This document shows, one piece after another, positions 24,765-34,337 of a DNA stretch of 47,599 bases. A program made the position numbers and the translations under genes. This stretch comes from Liquorilactobacillus ghanensis DSM 18630. GTDB taxonomy: Bacteria; Bacillota; Bacilli; Lactobacillales; Lactobacillaceae. Location of the stretch: the NCBI RefSeq assembly GCF_001435235.1, contig NZ_AZGB01000029.1, positions 15,515 through 63,113 on the forward strand. Direction: 5' to 3'. Position 1 is the stretch's first letter. Every line of letters begins with the position of its first letter. Below the pieces are notes generated by a model. The model made no database searches. It had not been told where the DNA came from and saw nothing but the letters and a program-made list of their open reading frames with translations.

Positions 24765-26222
24765 ATGGGAAAATTGTTTGACAGGTTGACTTTGAAAGAG
24801 GATCCAAATGTTTATCAGGATAAAGATTCACATTTGAAGCAAGTTCTGACAGTCAAGGATTTCTTGGCTTTAGGGGTCGGGACGATTGTTTCAACTTCAA
24901 TTTTTACATTACCGGGCGTAGTTGCGGCGCAACATGCTGGTCCAGCGGTTGCTTTATCATTTTTAGTTGCTGCTGTTGTCGCTGGTTTGGTTGCTTTTGC
25001 TTACGCTGAGATGGCTTCGACGATGCCGTTTGCCGGTTCAGCATATTCTTGGATTAATGTTATTTTTGGAGAATTTTTTGGTTGGGTCGCTGGTTGGGCT
25101 TTGCTAGCTGAATATTTTATTGCAGTGGCGTTTGTTGCCTCAGGGCTTTCTGCTAACTTGCAGGGATTATTGCAACCATTGGGTTTTGCTTTACCCAAAC
25201 AATTAGCTGGTGCTTTTGGTTCAAATGGTGGGATGATAGATTTAATTGCAGCTGTTGTTGTTATTTTAGTGGCATTGTTATTGTCACATGGAGTTTCAGA
25301 AGCTGCTCGGGTCGAAAATGTTTTAGTCGTTTTGAAGGTTTTAGCAATTTTAGTATTTGTTTTTGTTGGGATGACGGCTCTAAAAGCAGCAAATTATGTA
25401 CCATTTATTCCTGCGTATCATCAAAATGCTGATGGTTCAGCTTTCGGTGGTTGGCAAGGAATTTACGCTGGTGTTTCGTCAATCTTCTTATCATATATTG
25501 GTTTTGATTCGATTGCAGCGAATTCCGCTGAAGCTAAAAATCCCAAAAAGACTATGCCACGAGGAATCTTGGGCTCATTAGTAATTGCAGTGGTTTTGTT
25601 TGTTAGTGTTTCATTGGTATTAGTCGGAATGTTCAAATACACTTCTTATGCAAATAATGCTGAACCGGTTGGTTGGGCATTGCGTCAAAGTGGGCATGGA
25701 ACGATTGCTTCTGTTGTTCAGGCAGTTGCTGTTGTTGGGATGTTTACCGCTTTAATAGGTATGATGCTGGCTGGCTCACGCTTATTGTATTCATTTGGTC
25801 GTGATGGTATGCTGCCAAAATGGTTAGGAAAATTGAATCATAATGATTTACCTAATCATGCATTGTTGCTTTTATCAATTGTTGGGATCGTTTTAGGAGC
25901 TGTTTTCCCGTTTGCTTTCTTAGCACAATTAGTTTCAGCTGGAACGTTAATTGCTTTTATGTTTGTTTCACTGGGTATGTATGCACTGCGCCCGCGTGAA
26001 GGCAAGGATTTACCGATACCGAGTTTTAAAATGCCGTTTTATCCGGTTTTGCCGACAATTGCTTTCTTAGGTGCCTTTCTAGTTTTTTGGGGCTTAGGTA
26101 AAGATGCTAAGTTGTATGCTCTTTTCTGGTTTATTTTTGGCGTAATTCTCTATTTTTCATATGGTATTAGACACTCCTATTTAGCTAAAAATCAAAGAAG
26201 TGATAATGGTGAAAACAAATAA
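24765..26222 (+). CDS. Amino acid permease, APC family (CAT-like)
   Basis: 485 residues from ATG 24765 behind GGAGGGG; about 12 membrane helices. The N-terminal motif LTVKDFLALGVGTIVSTSIFTLPGVVAAQHAGPAV and FAYAEMASTMPFAGSAYSW are typical of the cationic amino acid transporter/YfnA branch. The substrate is not fixed by sequence. The next gene overlaps it and encodes a likely isoleucine 2-epimerase, so branched-chain or other non-polar amino acids are possible substrates (inference). Confidence 0.85.
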   Translation: MGKLFDRLTLKEDPNVYQDKDSHLKQVLTVKDFLALGVGTIVSTSIFTLPGVVAAQHAGPAVALSFLVAAVVAGLVAFAYAEMASTMPFAGSAYSWINVIFGEFFGWVAGWALLAEYFIAVAFVASGLSANLQGLLQPLGFALPKQLAGAFGSNGGMIDLIAAVVVILVALLLSHGVSEAARVENVLVVLKVLAILVFVFVGMTALKAANYVPFIPAYHQNADGSAFGGWQGIYAGVSSIFLSYIGFDSIAANSAEAKNPKKTMPRGILGSLVIAVVLFVSVSLVLVGMFKYTSYANNAEPVGWALRQSGHGTIASVVQAVAVVGMFTALIGMMLAGSRLLYSFGRDGMLPKWLGKLNHNDLPNHALLLLSIVGIVLGAVFPFAFLAQLVSAGTLIAFMFVSLGMYALRPREGKDLPIPSFKMPFYPVLPTIAFLGAFLVFWGLGKDAKLYALFWFIFGVILYFSYGIRHSYLAKNQRSDNGENK

Positions 26223-27546
26223 AGCGTTGTTGGCCGCCGAAGCAAAATCTTTGTCACAAACTGCCCGTATCAATTATTTTGATATTGTTATTGAATCAGG
26301 CAAGGGAGCACTTTTAAAAGATGTTGATGGTAATAGTTATATCGATTTATTAGCAAGTGCCTCATCAACCAATACAGGTCATGCACATCCAAAAGTGGTT
26401 CAGGCAATTCAACAACAGGCAGCTAAAATTATTCAATATACGCCGGCTTATTTTGCCAATGTTCCAGCAGCTGAGCTAGCACAAAAATTAGCAAAAATTG
26501 CCCCAATAAGTGGACCAGTTAAAGTCGCTTGGGGGAATTCCGGTTCTGATGCAAATGACGGTATTATTAAATTTGCTCGCGCTTATACTGGTCGTCAATA
26601 TGTCGTCAGTTTTATGGGGGCTTATCATGGTTCAACATATGGTTCTTTGTCAGCTTCAGCTGTCAGTTTGAATATGGCGCGCAAAATTGGGCCTTTGTTG
26701 CCGGGAGTTGTCAAAGTTCCTTATCCTGATCCATGGCATCGTTTACCAAATGAAAGTGAAGCAGATTTTGTTGATCGAATGTTTGCGGCTTTTCTTGAAC
26801 CCTTCCAGACATACTTGCCGGCTGAAGAAACGGCAGTTATTATGATGGAAGCAATTCAAGGAGATGGCGGAATTGTTAAAGCACCAACTGAATTTGTACG
26901 TCGAGTTGTTGAATTTGCCCATCAAAATGGAATTTTGTTTGCGGTTGATGAAGTTAATCAGGGATTGGGTCGGACTGGAAAAATGTGGTCAATTCAACAT
27001 TTTGGAGTTGAACCTGATCTAATGTCAGTTGGCAAATCAATTGCATCTGGTCTGCCTTTAAGCGCAGTTGTTGGTCGCGCTGATGTGATGGATTCTTTAG
27101 CAGCACCGGGGCATTTGTTTACGACTGCTGGCAATCCGGTAACTACGGCTGCTGCTTTGGCAACATTGGATGTTATACAAGCTGAAAAATTACCAGAACG
27201 TTCAGCACGTCTGGGTAAATTAGCAGTAGCCTTTTTTGCTGAACAAGCACAAAAATATGCTTTTATTGGCGCTTGGCGGATGTATGGTCTAGATGGTGGA
27301 ATTGATATTGTTGATCCACAGACAAAAAAACCTGATGCAGCCGCAACAACTAAATTGATTTATCGTGTTTTTGAATTGGGTGCGATTATGATCAGTCTAA
27401 AAGAAAATATTTTGCGTTTCCAGCCACCATTAGTAATTACTGAAGAACAATTGCAACAGGCTTTTGCTATTTTAGCCCAGGCTTTTGCAGAGTTGGACGC
27501 GGGCAAACTATCTTTGCCTGCTAATGCAGCTCAGATTGGTTGGTAA
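26206..27546 (+). CDS. Class-III PLP enzyme, probable isoleucine 2-epimerase
   Basis: 446 residues from ATG 26206, overlapping the permease stop by 17 bp; the weak ribosome site AAGAAGTG lies inside the permease. It closely follows the Lactobacillus buchneri isoleucine 2-epimerase as I remember it. Shared blocks are IDLLASASSTNTGHAH, GNSGSDANDGIIKFARAYTG, SFMGAYHGSTYGS, DEVNQGLGRTGKMW, HLFTTAGNPV and the C-terminal ILRFQPPLVI plus final IGW. The PLP lysine is Lys277 in SVGKSIASGLP. That enzyme interconverts L-isoleucine and D-allo-isoleucine and accepts other non-polar amino acids, despite its aminotransferase fold. A GABA or ornithine aminotransferase is the alternative, but the blocks above argue against it. 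Confidence 0.82.
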   Translation: MVKTNKALLAAEAKSLSQTARINYFDIVIESGKGALLKDVDGNSYIDLLASASSTNTGHAHPKVVQAIQQQAAKIIQYTPAYFANVPAAELAQKLAKIAPISGPVKVAWGNSGSDANDGIIKFARAYTGRQYVVSFMGAYHGSTYGSLSASAVSLNMARKIGPLLPGVVKVPYPDPWHRLPNESEADFVDRMFAAFLEPFQTYLPAEETAVIMMEAIQGDGGIVKAPTEFVRRVVEFAHQNGILFAVDEVNQGLGRTGKMWSIQHFGVEPDLMSVGKSIASGLPLSAVVGRADVMDSLAAPGHLFTTAGNPVTTAAALATLDVIQAEKLPERSARLGKLAVAFFAEQAQKYAFIGAWRMYGLDGGIDIVDPQTKKPDAAATTKLIYRVFELGAIMISLKENILRFQPPLVITEEQLQQAFAILAQAFAELDAGKLSLPANAAQIGW

Positions 27547-27551
27547 ATAAA

Positions 27552-27578
27552 AAAAACTAGGCAATTTGCCTAGTTTTT
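27552..27578. terminator. Bidirectional terminator
   Basis: AAAAACTAGGCAA faces TTGCCTAGTTTTT with almost no spacer, with T-rich runs on both strands. It serves the epimerase operon (plus) and abuts the stop of the convergent minus-strand gene. Confidence 0.8.
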
Positions 27579-28137
27579 ATTTTGCAAAAAATTTTAAATT
27601 CGACCAACGTGCTGACCAATTTTTCCATTGAAGCCGCCGCTGATAAGCTGCAAGTTTTGTTGTGTCTGTTGACCAGTTGGGGTTGGGGTGAACTTCCAAG
27701 TTAAATAGGTCTTCTAGTCCAAAGGGGGCAAATATTTCAAATTTACCTTGAACTGAGATACTTATGCCAACAGCGCTGCAGGTTTCGGGGATGGTGGTTA
27801 ATGCCGATTCGATTGTTTTGCCAAATGGTTGATGGCTGGCAGCGTCATTTTGACAAACATTTTGAATGTTCCAAAGATATTTTGAATGTTTTTGTGTAAT
27901 AATAGCCCTTTTAGTTAGTAGATTTTCATAGGATAGACTCTGATCCGCAAAAATAATATCGATATTTTCACGTAAGATATTGTATTTTTGTTGGGTAAGT
28001 GCATCCCAAACTAAATTGCGAACAGCTCCGGCACATAAAACAGCCTCAGAAATTTGCTGCTGATTTAAAATTGTAAAAATTTCCTGAATTTCTGCTTGTT
28101 GTGATAGAAGCTTAATTAACTGTTGTTTATTATTCAA
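27577..28137 (-). CDS. Nucleotidyltransferase-family protein (NTP_transf_6/DUF925-like)
   Basis: 186 residues from a TTG at 28137, chosen because GGAGGGAG lies just upstream; a TTG at 28152 would overlap that site. Motifs are LCAGAVRNLVWDAL near the N-terminus, the acidic pair IDIIFAD, and C-terminal GLEDLFNLEVHPNP. This is the pattern of the COG3575-type uncharacterised nucleotidyltransferases. The natural substrate is unknown. Confidence 0.78.
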   Translation of the reverse strand: MNNKQQLIKLLSQQAEIQEIFTILNQQQISEAVLCAGAVRNLVWDALTQQKYNILRENIDIIFADQSLSYENLLTKRAIITQKHSKYLWNIQNVCQNDAASHQPFGKTIESALTTIPETCSAVGISISVQGKFEIFAPFGLEDLFNLEVHPNPNWSTDTTKLAAYQRRLQWKNWSARWSNLKFFAK

Positions 28138-28227
28138 CTTTACTCCCTCCAATAATAATTTATTGTAGTTTCTTTTGTAGTAAAATAAAAGTTATTTTTA
28201 AATTTTGGAAATTATTTGATGAATACC

Positions 28228-28277
28228 GTGAAAAAACGAATGAGATTTGTTATATTATACTTATGAAAGCGTTTGAA
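28228..28277 (+). promoter_or_regulatory. Promoter and cre-like site of ackA
   Basis: GTGAAA (28228-28233), a 17-bp spacer, extended -10 TGT-TATATT (28248-28256). TGAAAGCGTTTGAA (28264-28277) matches the cre consensus TGWAARCGYTWNCW with one mismatch. In Bacillus, CcpA activates ackA from an upstream cre; here the site lies at or just after the transcription start, so repression is as likely. Confidence 0.5.
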
Positions 28278-28297
28278 TGTCGTTTGGAGGGATAGCA

Positions 28298-29518
28298 ATG
28301 GCAAAAATATTGGCAATTAACGCTGGCAGTTCAAGTTTGAAGTTTAAATTATTTGAAATGCCGACTGAACAAGTTTTAGCAAAGGGTGTTTTCGAGAGAA
28401 TTGGGATGGCTCAAGGGAAAATTGAAATTAAATCAACAACAGATAATTATACCAGCGAGGAACCGATTGAGAATCATTCTTACGCTGTTAAGCGCTTACT
28501 AGAGCTAATGAAGGAACTTAAAATAATTGTTGATTTTAATGAAATTATCGGCGTTGGTCATCGAGTAGTTGCTGGTGGTGAATATTTTAAAAAATCTGTA
28601 ATCGTCAATGGTCAGGTAATTCGCAGAATCAATGATTTGGCTGAATATGCGCCGATTCATAATCCGGCTAATTTAATGGGAATCAAAGCATTTCGCAAAT
28701 TGTTGCCGAAAGCAGTATCGGTTGCCGTTTTTGATACATCATTTCACCAGACGATTCCTAAAACAAACTTTTTGTTCAGTGTACCTTATGAGTGGTATCA
28801 CAATTATGGGGTACGGCGGTATGGAGCCCATGGAACCAGTCATCGTTATGTAGCTAATATAGCAGCTGGTCTAATGCAGCGCCCGTTAAGTGATTTGAAA
28901 TTGATTAGTTGTCATTTAGGCGCCGGAGCTTCATTATGTGCCATTAAAAATGGCAAATCTTTTGATACATCAATGGGATTTACTCCGCTAACCGGAATTA
29001 CAATGGCGACTCGATCGGGTGATGCGGATGTTGCGATGATTTCTTTCATGATGCAGAAGTTAAATATGCATTCAATGCCAGAAGTAATTTACGATTTGAA
29101 TAAAAAATCTGGTTTGTTGGGGATTTCCGGTATTTCTTCGGATATGCGTGACATCTTAGCAGCAGCTAAACAAAAAAATGAACGAGCACAATTAGCGATT
29201 GACATCTTTGTTAAAGATATCGTGAAATATATTGGTGCGTACACAGCAGAAATGGGTGGCTTAGATGGTTTGATCTTTACTGCTGGAATTGGCGAAAATT
29301 CATCAGAAGTCAGAGAATTGATTGCTAAGCGAATTGCCTATCTGGGAATTGACCTTGACCCGGAATTAAATCAGATTCATGGCAAACCGGTGATCATTTC
29401 TCAACCTAGTTCAAGAGTTAAAGTCATGACGATTCCAACAAATGAAGAGTTGATGATTGCTCGTGATGTTGAACAATTAATCAAAGAAACCAGCCTGAAA
29501 CAAGCAGCGAATCTCTGA
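28298..29518 (+). CDS. ackA: Acetate kinase
   Basis: Makes ATP and acetate from acetyl phosphate, the last step of the phosphoketolase/Pta route. 406 residues from ATG 28298 behind TTGGAGGGA. Signatures: ILAINAGSSSLKFKLF, RRYGAHGTSHRYV and GLIFTAGIGENSSEVRE. It stands alone with its own promoter. Confidence 0.96.
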   Translation: MAKILAINAGSSSLKFKLFEMPTEQVLAKGVFERIGMAQGKIEIKSTTDNYTSEEPIENHSYAVKRLLELMKELKIIVDFNEIIGVGHRVVAGGEYFKKSVIVNGQVIRRINDLAEYAPIHNPANLMGIKAFRKLLPKAVSVAVFDTSFHQTIPKTNFLFSVPYEWYHNYGVRRYGAHGTSHRYVANIAAGLMQRPLSDLKLISCHLGAGASLCAIKNGKSFDTSMGFTPLTGITMATRSGDADVAMISFMMQKLNMHSMPEVIYDLNKKSGLLGISGISSDMRDILAAAKQKNERAQLAIDIFVKDIVKYIGAYTAEMGGLDGLIFTAGIGENSSEVRELIAKRIAYLGIDLDPELNQIHGKPVIISQPSSRVKVMTIPTNEELMIARDVEQLIKETSLKQAANL

Positions 29519-29553
29519 TTTAATTTTTTTTAAAAGAAAAAAATCCAAAAAGG

Positions 29554-29582
29554 TTCACAAACGAAGAAAAAAGTGTTAGATT
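29554..29582 (+). promoter_or_regulatory. Promoter of the small gene at 29627
   Basis: TTCACA (29554-29559), a 17-bp spacer, extended -10 TGT-TAGATT (29574-29582). Confidence 0.5.
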
Positions 29583-29626
29583 ATTCAAGTCGACTTAGTC
29601 AGATTCTTTTTTTAGGGGGTTTTGTC

Positions 29627-29830
29627 ATGAGCAACAAGTTTGATATTATCTATGAGTATCGGGCAGTTGAGGCGAAATTGGCTGAACTGGATCAAGTTTG
29701 TGAGAGAATCAGCGAAACCAATCGTGGACGGCACTTGCTGAATGCTTACGATGAAAGAAGACGTAAACTAGCAGCAGAAAAAGATCGTTTAGGTGCCATT
29801 TTAGAGGCAATGACAGCTGCTGAAGATTAA
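29627..29830 (+). CDS. Small coiled-coil protein of unknown function
   Basis: 67 residues from ATG 29627 behind AGGGGG; the longer frame from 29573 overlaps the promoter. Almost entirely charged helix with heptad spacing (EYRAVEAKLAELDQVCERI, DERRRKLAAEKDRLGAIL). No family recognised. It has its own promoter and terminator, so it is probably a real monocistronic gene. Confidence 0.7.
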   Translation: MSNKFDIIYEYRAVEAKLAELDQVCERISETNRGRHLLNAYDERRRKLAAEKDRLGAILEAMTAAED

Positions 29831-29868
29831 GGCAGTTTGTCAGGTTTGTTATTATTAGAAAATAATAG

Positions 29869-29904
29869 CCGTTATTCGGATATAAGTCGAATAACGGTTT
29901 TTTT
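29869..29904 (+). terminator. Terminator of the small coiled-coil gene
   Basis: CCGTTATTCG (29869-29878), a 9-base loop, CGAATAACGG (29888-29897), seven T. Confidence 0.9.
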
Positions 29905-29984
29905 GTGGGCTGAATTCAAGCTTTAAGCGGGTATTTAACTACAATTGAGTAATTTTTACGGATAAAATCCCAAAAAAGCAAATT

Positions 29985-30029
29985 AAAGTTCGATATTTTT
30001 TTGACAACTATATCTCAATTTGCTAAGCT
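29985..30029 (+). promoter_or_regulatory. Promoter and possible PurR box of purE-purK-purB
   Basis: TTGACA (30001-30006), a 17-bp spacer, extended -10 TGC-TAAGCT (30021-30029). Directly upstream, 29985-29997 read on the minus strand is AATATCGAACTTT, one mismatch from the PurBox AWWWCCGAACWWT used by PurR in lactococci and bacilli. The transcript would start near 30036, leaving a 5' leader of about 16 nt. Confidence 0.5.
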
Positions 30030-30051
30030 TATGGCAAATGGAGGGATCAAA

Positions 30052-30537
30052 TTGAGTGAACAAGTCAGTGTTGTTATGGGAAGTATCTCAGATTGGGAAA
30101 CAATGAAACCAGCCAGCGAAATTTTAGCTGATTTCGGGATTGATTTTGAAAAAAAAGTTATTTCAGCCCATCGAATGCCAGCTGAAATGTTTTCTTTCGC
30201 ACAAGATGCAGCTAGCCGTGGAATCAAGGTAATTATTGCAGGTGCTGGCGGAGCAGCTCATTTACCGGGAATGCTTGCTGCTAATACAACCTTACCGGTA
30301 ATTGGTGTACCCGTACAAAGTCATGCGCTTAATGGGATGGATTCATTATTGTCAATTGTTCAAATGCCAGCAGGTGTTCCAGTGGCAACAACGGCGATCG
30401 GGGTTGCAGGAGCAAAAAATGCTGCATTGTTAGCAACTGAAATTCTTGCAGTCGCTGATCAGCAATTGACTACCAAACTTATTGATTTTCGCCAAAGACA
30501 ACATGACACAGCATTGAAAAGCGGTGAACAACTTGAC
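30052..30537 (+). CDS. purE: N5-carboxyaminoimidazole ribonucleotide mutase
   Basis: Converts N5-CAIR to CAIR in purine synthesis. 162 residues from TTG 30052, chosen because GGAGGG lies 5-6 bp upstream and the length fits the family; the frame is open back to 30001 but that part is the promoter. Motifs: [18 protein letters not shown] and [11 protein letters not shown]. The stop TAA is at 30538-30540. Confidence 0.94.
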
Positions 30538-31654
30538 TAAGATGATTGAACCGGGAAAGACGATTGGAATTATTGGTGGCGGACAATTGGGACAAATGCT
30601 AACTTTTTCAGCTAAAAAAGCTGGATTTAGAGTTTTGATCCTTGATCCGAATCCAGATTGTTCAGCTGGACAAGCAGCTGATGACCAGATTGTAGCTGAC
30701 TATGCAGATCGGACGGCAATTGCTGAATTAGCAAAACGCTCGGATGTTTTAACTTATGAATTTGAAAATGTTGATTTAGAAGCTCTAGAAGCGGTACAGA
30801 CGGATGTTTCAATTCCACAAGGGACACATTTGTTAGCAATTACTAAAAATCGTTTGCGTGAAAAAAGTTTTTTACGTGATAATGGTTTGCAAGTGGCACC
30901 ATTTGCAGCTGTCAAAAATCAAGCGGCATTAACCGCTGCTGTGGCTGAAATCGGTTTTCCGGCAGTTTTAAAAACCTGTGAAGGCGGCTATGATGGTAAA
31001 GCTCAAGTTGTGTTGCATGATCAAGCTGACATTTCCGCGGCAAAGCAATTGCTGACACATGGCGAATGCATTCTGGAGGGATGGGTCGATTTCTCGCATG
31101 AGTGTTCAGTTATGGTTGGCCGCAACTTGGCTGGTGCCGTTTCACTTTTCCCGGTTAGTGAAAACATTCATCACCATCAAATTCTGCATGAAAGTATTGT
31201 TCCTGCTAGGATCCCAGTACCGGCTCAACAGCAGGCGCAACAAATGGCTAAAAAAATTGCTGAAGCGATTAATTTGTGTGGTATCTTAGGGGTAGAGTTT
31301 TTCTTAGGGAAAAATGGGCAGATTTATGTTAACGAGCTTGCCCCACGTCCACATAATTCAGGCCATTATTCGATTGAAGCATGCAATTTTTCACAATTTG
31401 ATGTACATAACCGAGCAATTTGCAATTGGCCGCTGCCACAGATCGATTTGCTGAAACCGGTTGTTATGGTGAATGTCTTAGGACAGCATGTAGCAGGTGT
31501 CAAAAAATTGATTTCTCAAAAACCTCAGTGGCAGTTTCATGATTATGGCAAGGGAGAAATTCGTCGGGATCGCAAAATGGGGCACATAACTATTTTGACT
31601 GATGATCCAACGGCAACTTTAGCAGAAGTTCAAGCAACTAAAATTTGGGAATAG
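30524..31654 (+). CDS. purK: N5-carboxyaminoimidazole ribonucleotide synthase
   Basis: ATP-grasp enzyme carboxylating AIR to N5-CAIR, up to 376 residues. N-terminal [25 protein letters not shown]-grasp segments [18 protein letters not shown] and [26 protein letters not shown]. The exact start is uncertain: GTG 30524 overlaps purE by 17 bp, but TTG 30533 and ATG 30542 are also in frame and none has a strong ribosome site. Coupling to purE is likely. Confidence 0.93.
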   Translation: MNNLTKMIEPGKTIGIIGGGQLGQMLTFSAKKAGFRVLILDPNPDCSAGQAADDQIVADYADRTAIAELAKRSDVLTYEFENVDLEALEAVQTDVSIPQGTHLLAITKNRLREKSFLRDNGLQVAPFAAVKNQAALTAAVAEIGFPAVLKTCEGGYDGKAQVVLHDQADISAAKQLLTHGECILEGWVDFSHECSVMVGRNLAGAVSLFPVSENIHHHQILHESIVPARIPVPAQQQAQQMAKKIAEAINLCGILGVEFFLGKNGQIYVNELAPRPHNSGHYSIEACNFSQFDVHNRAICNWPLPQIDLLKPVVMVNVLGQHVAGVKKLISQKPQWQFHDYGKGEIRRDRKMGHITILTDDPTATLAEVQATKIWE

Positions 31655-31670
31655 TATAAAGGAGAAAATA

Positions 31671-32966
31671 ATGATTTCAAGATACACACGACCTGAGATG
31701 GCAGCAATCTGGAATGATGAACGAAAATATCAGTGTTGGTTGGAGGTAGAACTGGCAGCGGACGAAGCTTGGTCAAAGTTAGGACATATTCCAGCTGAAG
31801 ATGTTGAAAAATTACATCAGCATGCAAAGTTCAATGTTGAAAGAATTCAAGAAATTGAAGCTGTTACGCATCATGATGTAATTGCGTTTACCCGTTGTGT
31901 CTCAGAATCACTAGGGTCTGAAAAAAAATGGGTCCATTATGGTCTGACCAGCACTGATGTTGTCGATACAGCCTATGGCTATCAGTTGAAGCAGGTTAAC
32001 GAAATCTTGCGACAGGACTTAGCTGATTTTAAAGCAATTGTTGCTCGTCAAGCTATAAAGTACAAAAATACAGTTATGATGGGACGAACACATGGCGTAC
32101 ATGCTGAACCAACGACTTTTGGTTTGAAATTAGCACGTTGGTATTCGGAGATTAAACGTGACATTGAACGATTTGAGCATGCGGCAGCTGGGGTTGAAGC
32201 TGGTAAGATCAGTGGAGCGGTTGGTACTTTCGCCAATATTGATCCTTTTGTTGAAAAATATGTTTGTCAAAAATTGGGAATTCGAGCTCAAGAAATTTCC
32301 AGTCAGGTATTACCACGCGACCTACATGCTGAATATTTGGCAGCATTGGCTTTAATTGCTACCAGTCTTGAAGAATTTGCTACTGAAATTCGCGGTCTGC
32401 AAAAATCAGAAACACGTGAAGTAGAGGAACATTTTGCTAAAGGACAAAAGGGCTCTTCAGCAATGCCACATAAGCGCAATCCAATCGGCTCAGAGAATAT
32501 TTGTGGTTTAGCTCGGGTGATTCGTGGACATATGATAACAGCTTATGAGGACGTTTCTTTGTGGCATGAACGTGATATTTCTCATTCCTCCGCAGAGCGA
32601 ATTATTTTACCTGATACAACGATCTTGCTTGATTATATGCTGCATCGTTTCGGCAAGATTTTAGATACCCTAACAGTTTTTCCAGAAAATATGAAACGTA
32701 ATATGGGACGGACATTTGGCTTGATATATAGTGGGCGAGTTTTGCTGAAATTAATTGATAAAGGGATGAGCCGTGAAGCTGCTTATGATCTAATCCAACC
32801 AAAAACGGCGCAGTCTTGGGATGAACAGGTTCAATTTCGTCCTTTATTAGAAAAAGATCCGCAAATTACGTCACGTTTGTCGGCGGCTGATCTAGATGAT
32901 GCGTTTGATTACCACTGGCATTTACGTCGCGTGGATGAAATTTTCCAGCGAGTCGGATTAGAATGA
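31671..32966 (+). CDS. purB: Adenylosuccinate lyase
   Basis: Acts twice: splits SAICAR to AICAR and adenylosuccinate to AMP. 431 residues behind AAAGGAGAAA. The fumarase-family signature [16 protein letters not shown] is present, along with the catalytic-loop motifs TSTDVVDTA and [14 protein letters not shown]. Third gene of the first purine unit. Confidence 0.96.
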   Translation: MISRYTRPEMAAIWNDERKYQCWLEVELAADEAWSKLGHIPAEDVEKLHQHAKFNVERIQEIEAVTHHDVIAFTRCVSESLGSEKKWVHYGLTSTDVVDTAYGYQLKQVNEILRQDLADFKAIVARQAIKYKNTVMMGRTHGVHAEPTTFGLKLARWYSEIKRDIERFEHAAAGVEAGKISGAVGTFANIDPFVEKYVCQKLGIRAQEISSQVLPRDLHAEYLAALALIATSLEEFATEIRGLQKSETREVEEHFAKGQKGSSAMPHKRNPIGSENICGLARVIRGHMITAYEDVSLWHERDISHSSAERIILPDTTILLDYMLHRFGKILDTLTVFPENMKRNMGRTFGLIYSGRVLLKLIDKGMSREAAYDLIQPKTAQSWDEQVQFRPLLEKDPQITSRLSAADLDDAFDYHWHLRRVDEIFQRVGLE

Positions 32967-33034
32967 AAGCAGTATAGAATTTAATTTAATATGGATGTTA
33001 ATGCGCAAGCATGATTTTGCTTAAGATTACTTCC

Positions 33035-33071
33035 AAAGACTGGACAAATAAATTTTGACCAGTCTTTTTTT
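33035..33071 (+). terminator. Terminator of purE-purK-purB
   Basis: AAAGACTGG (33035-33043) pairs with CCAGTCTTT (33059-33067), then T-run. It separates the two purine units. From 33072 to 33266 I see only AT-rich DNA apart from the GTTCG motif at 33251. Confidence 0.85.
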
Positions 33072-33248
33072 GCCTAAATGTTAAGTACCAGCTTAAGTTT
33101 AACGAGCAGCAAATAATGACTAATATCGGCTGTTAATATTTATTTTAATAAAATTAATCTTCAGTTATTGCAGACTTATCAGCTGCTATAATTGATTTTT
33201 TATTTTTTATCTAGCTATTGGTTAACTTAATGCTTATTAAATAAAATT

Positions 33249-33350
33249 AAGTTCGTGTTTTACCTATTGACTAAATGACACAAAATTGTTAGTCTTTATG
33301 ATAAATAGCGATCATTAATAACGTGATTGACTATAATATTCGTGTTTAAT
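33249..33350 (+). promoter_or_regulatory. Promoter and possible PurR sites of the purC operon
   Basis: TTGACT (33267-33272), a 17-bp spacer, extended -10 TGT-TAGTCT (33287-33295). TTCGTGTTT occurs twice (33252-33260 and 33340-33348), flanking the promoter. The first is preceded by AAG, giving AAGTTCG as in the purE control region. CGAA cores are the heart of PurR boxes, but full matches to the consensus are lacking. Confidence 0.4.
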
Positions 33351-33369
33351 GAAAGGATGGCAGTTTCTA

Positions 33370-34092
33370 ATGGCAAAAATGATTTATGCCGGGAAAGCAA
33401 AACAACTTTGGACAACCGATAATGATCAATTACTTCGAGTAGTTTATACAAATCAAGCAACTGCACTTAATGGTAAACGCAAGGATCAAATTAGTGGGAA
33501 AGGTGAACTCAATAATCAAATTTCTACCTTGATTTTTGAGTATTTGGCAGACCACGGTGTTGCAACTCATTTTGTCAAGAAATTGTCGGCAACAGAAGAA
33601 ATTGTAAAAAAAGTGAAGATCATTCCGCTTGAGGTGGTAACTCGTAATATCGGTGCTGGTCATTTCGCTTCACGTTTTGGAGTCGAAGAGGGATTGAGAT
33701 TTACTAAGCCGGTCGAGGAATTATATTACAAAAGTGATGAACTGGATGATCCATTTATGAATGAATCCCAGGCGTATGCCTTAAAAATTGCAACTGCAGC
33801 TGAAATTGAAAAAATTTGGAAAATTTCTCGCCAGGTTAATCAGTTATTACGTTCGTTGTTTGCAGAAATTGGACTGGAATTAGTTGATTTTAAATTAGAA
33901 TTTGGCAAAACTGCTGCCGGTGAAATTATTCTTGCTGATGAATTTTCACCGGATAATTGCCGATTATGGGATATGAAAACACAGCAGCATATGGATAAGG
34001 ATGTTTTTCGTCGGGACTTAGGCGAACTGGCACCGGTTTATCAAGAAGTGTTACGGCGGTTAACTAGTAAGCTGGAGGCGGGAAAAGCATGA
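33370..34092 (+). CDS. purC: SAICAR synthetase
   Basis: Joins CAIR and aspartate. 240 residues from ATG 33370, behind AAAGGATG about 10 bp upstream; an ATG at 33349 is in frame but has no site. Motifs: YAGKAKQLW, KVKIIPLEVVTRNIGAGHFASRFG and ILADEFSPDNCRLWD. It overlaps purS by ATGA. Confidence 0.95.
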   Translation: MAKMIYAGKAKQLWTTDNDQLLRVVYTNQATALNGKRKDQISGKGELNNQISTLIFEYLADHGVATHFVKKLSATEEIVKKVKIIPLEVVTRNIGAGHFASRFGVEEGLRFTKPVEELYYKSDELDDPFMNESQAYALKIATAAEIEKIWKISRQVNQLLRSLFAEIGLELVDFKLEFGKTAAGEIILADEFSPDNCRLWDMKTQQHMDKDVFRRDLGELAPVYQEVLRRLTSKLEAGKA

Positions 34093-34337
34093 AAAAAGTC
34101 AGAATCTATGTAACTTATAAAGAATCAGTTTTTGATCCCCAAGGTGAAACTATTACGACAGCAGTAAAAAGTTTGGGTTTTCCCCAAGTTAAGGAAATTA
34201 ATGTTGGCAAGTTTTTCGATGTAACTTTGCTGGAGACAGCGGATCTTGATCAGACGATTGCGGCTATTTCTGAAAAACTGCTAGTTAACTTCAATTTGGA
34301 AACTTATCATTATCAAGTATTGGAGGAACAAAAATGA
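34089..34337 (+). CDS. purS: FGAM synthase subunit PurS
   Basis: 82-residue adaptor that bridges PurL and Pur[29 protein letters not shown] is the family's N-terminal signature. Overlaps purC and purQ by four bases on either side. Confidence 0.95.
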   Translation: MKKVRIYVTYKESVFDPQGETITTAVKSLGFPQVKEINVGKFFDVTLLETADLDQTIAAISEKLLVNFNLETYHYQVLEEQK

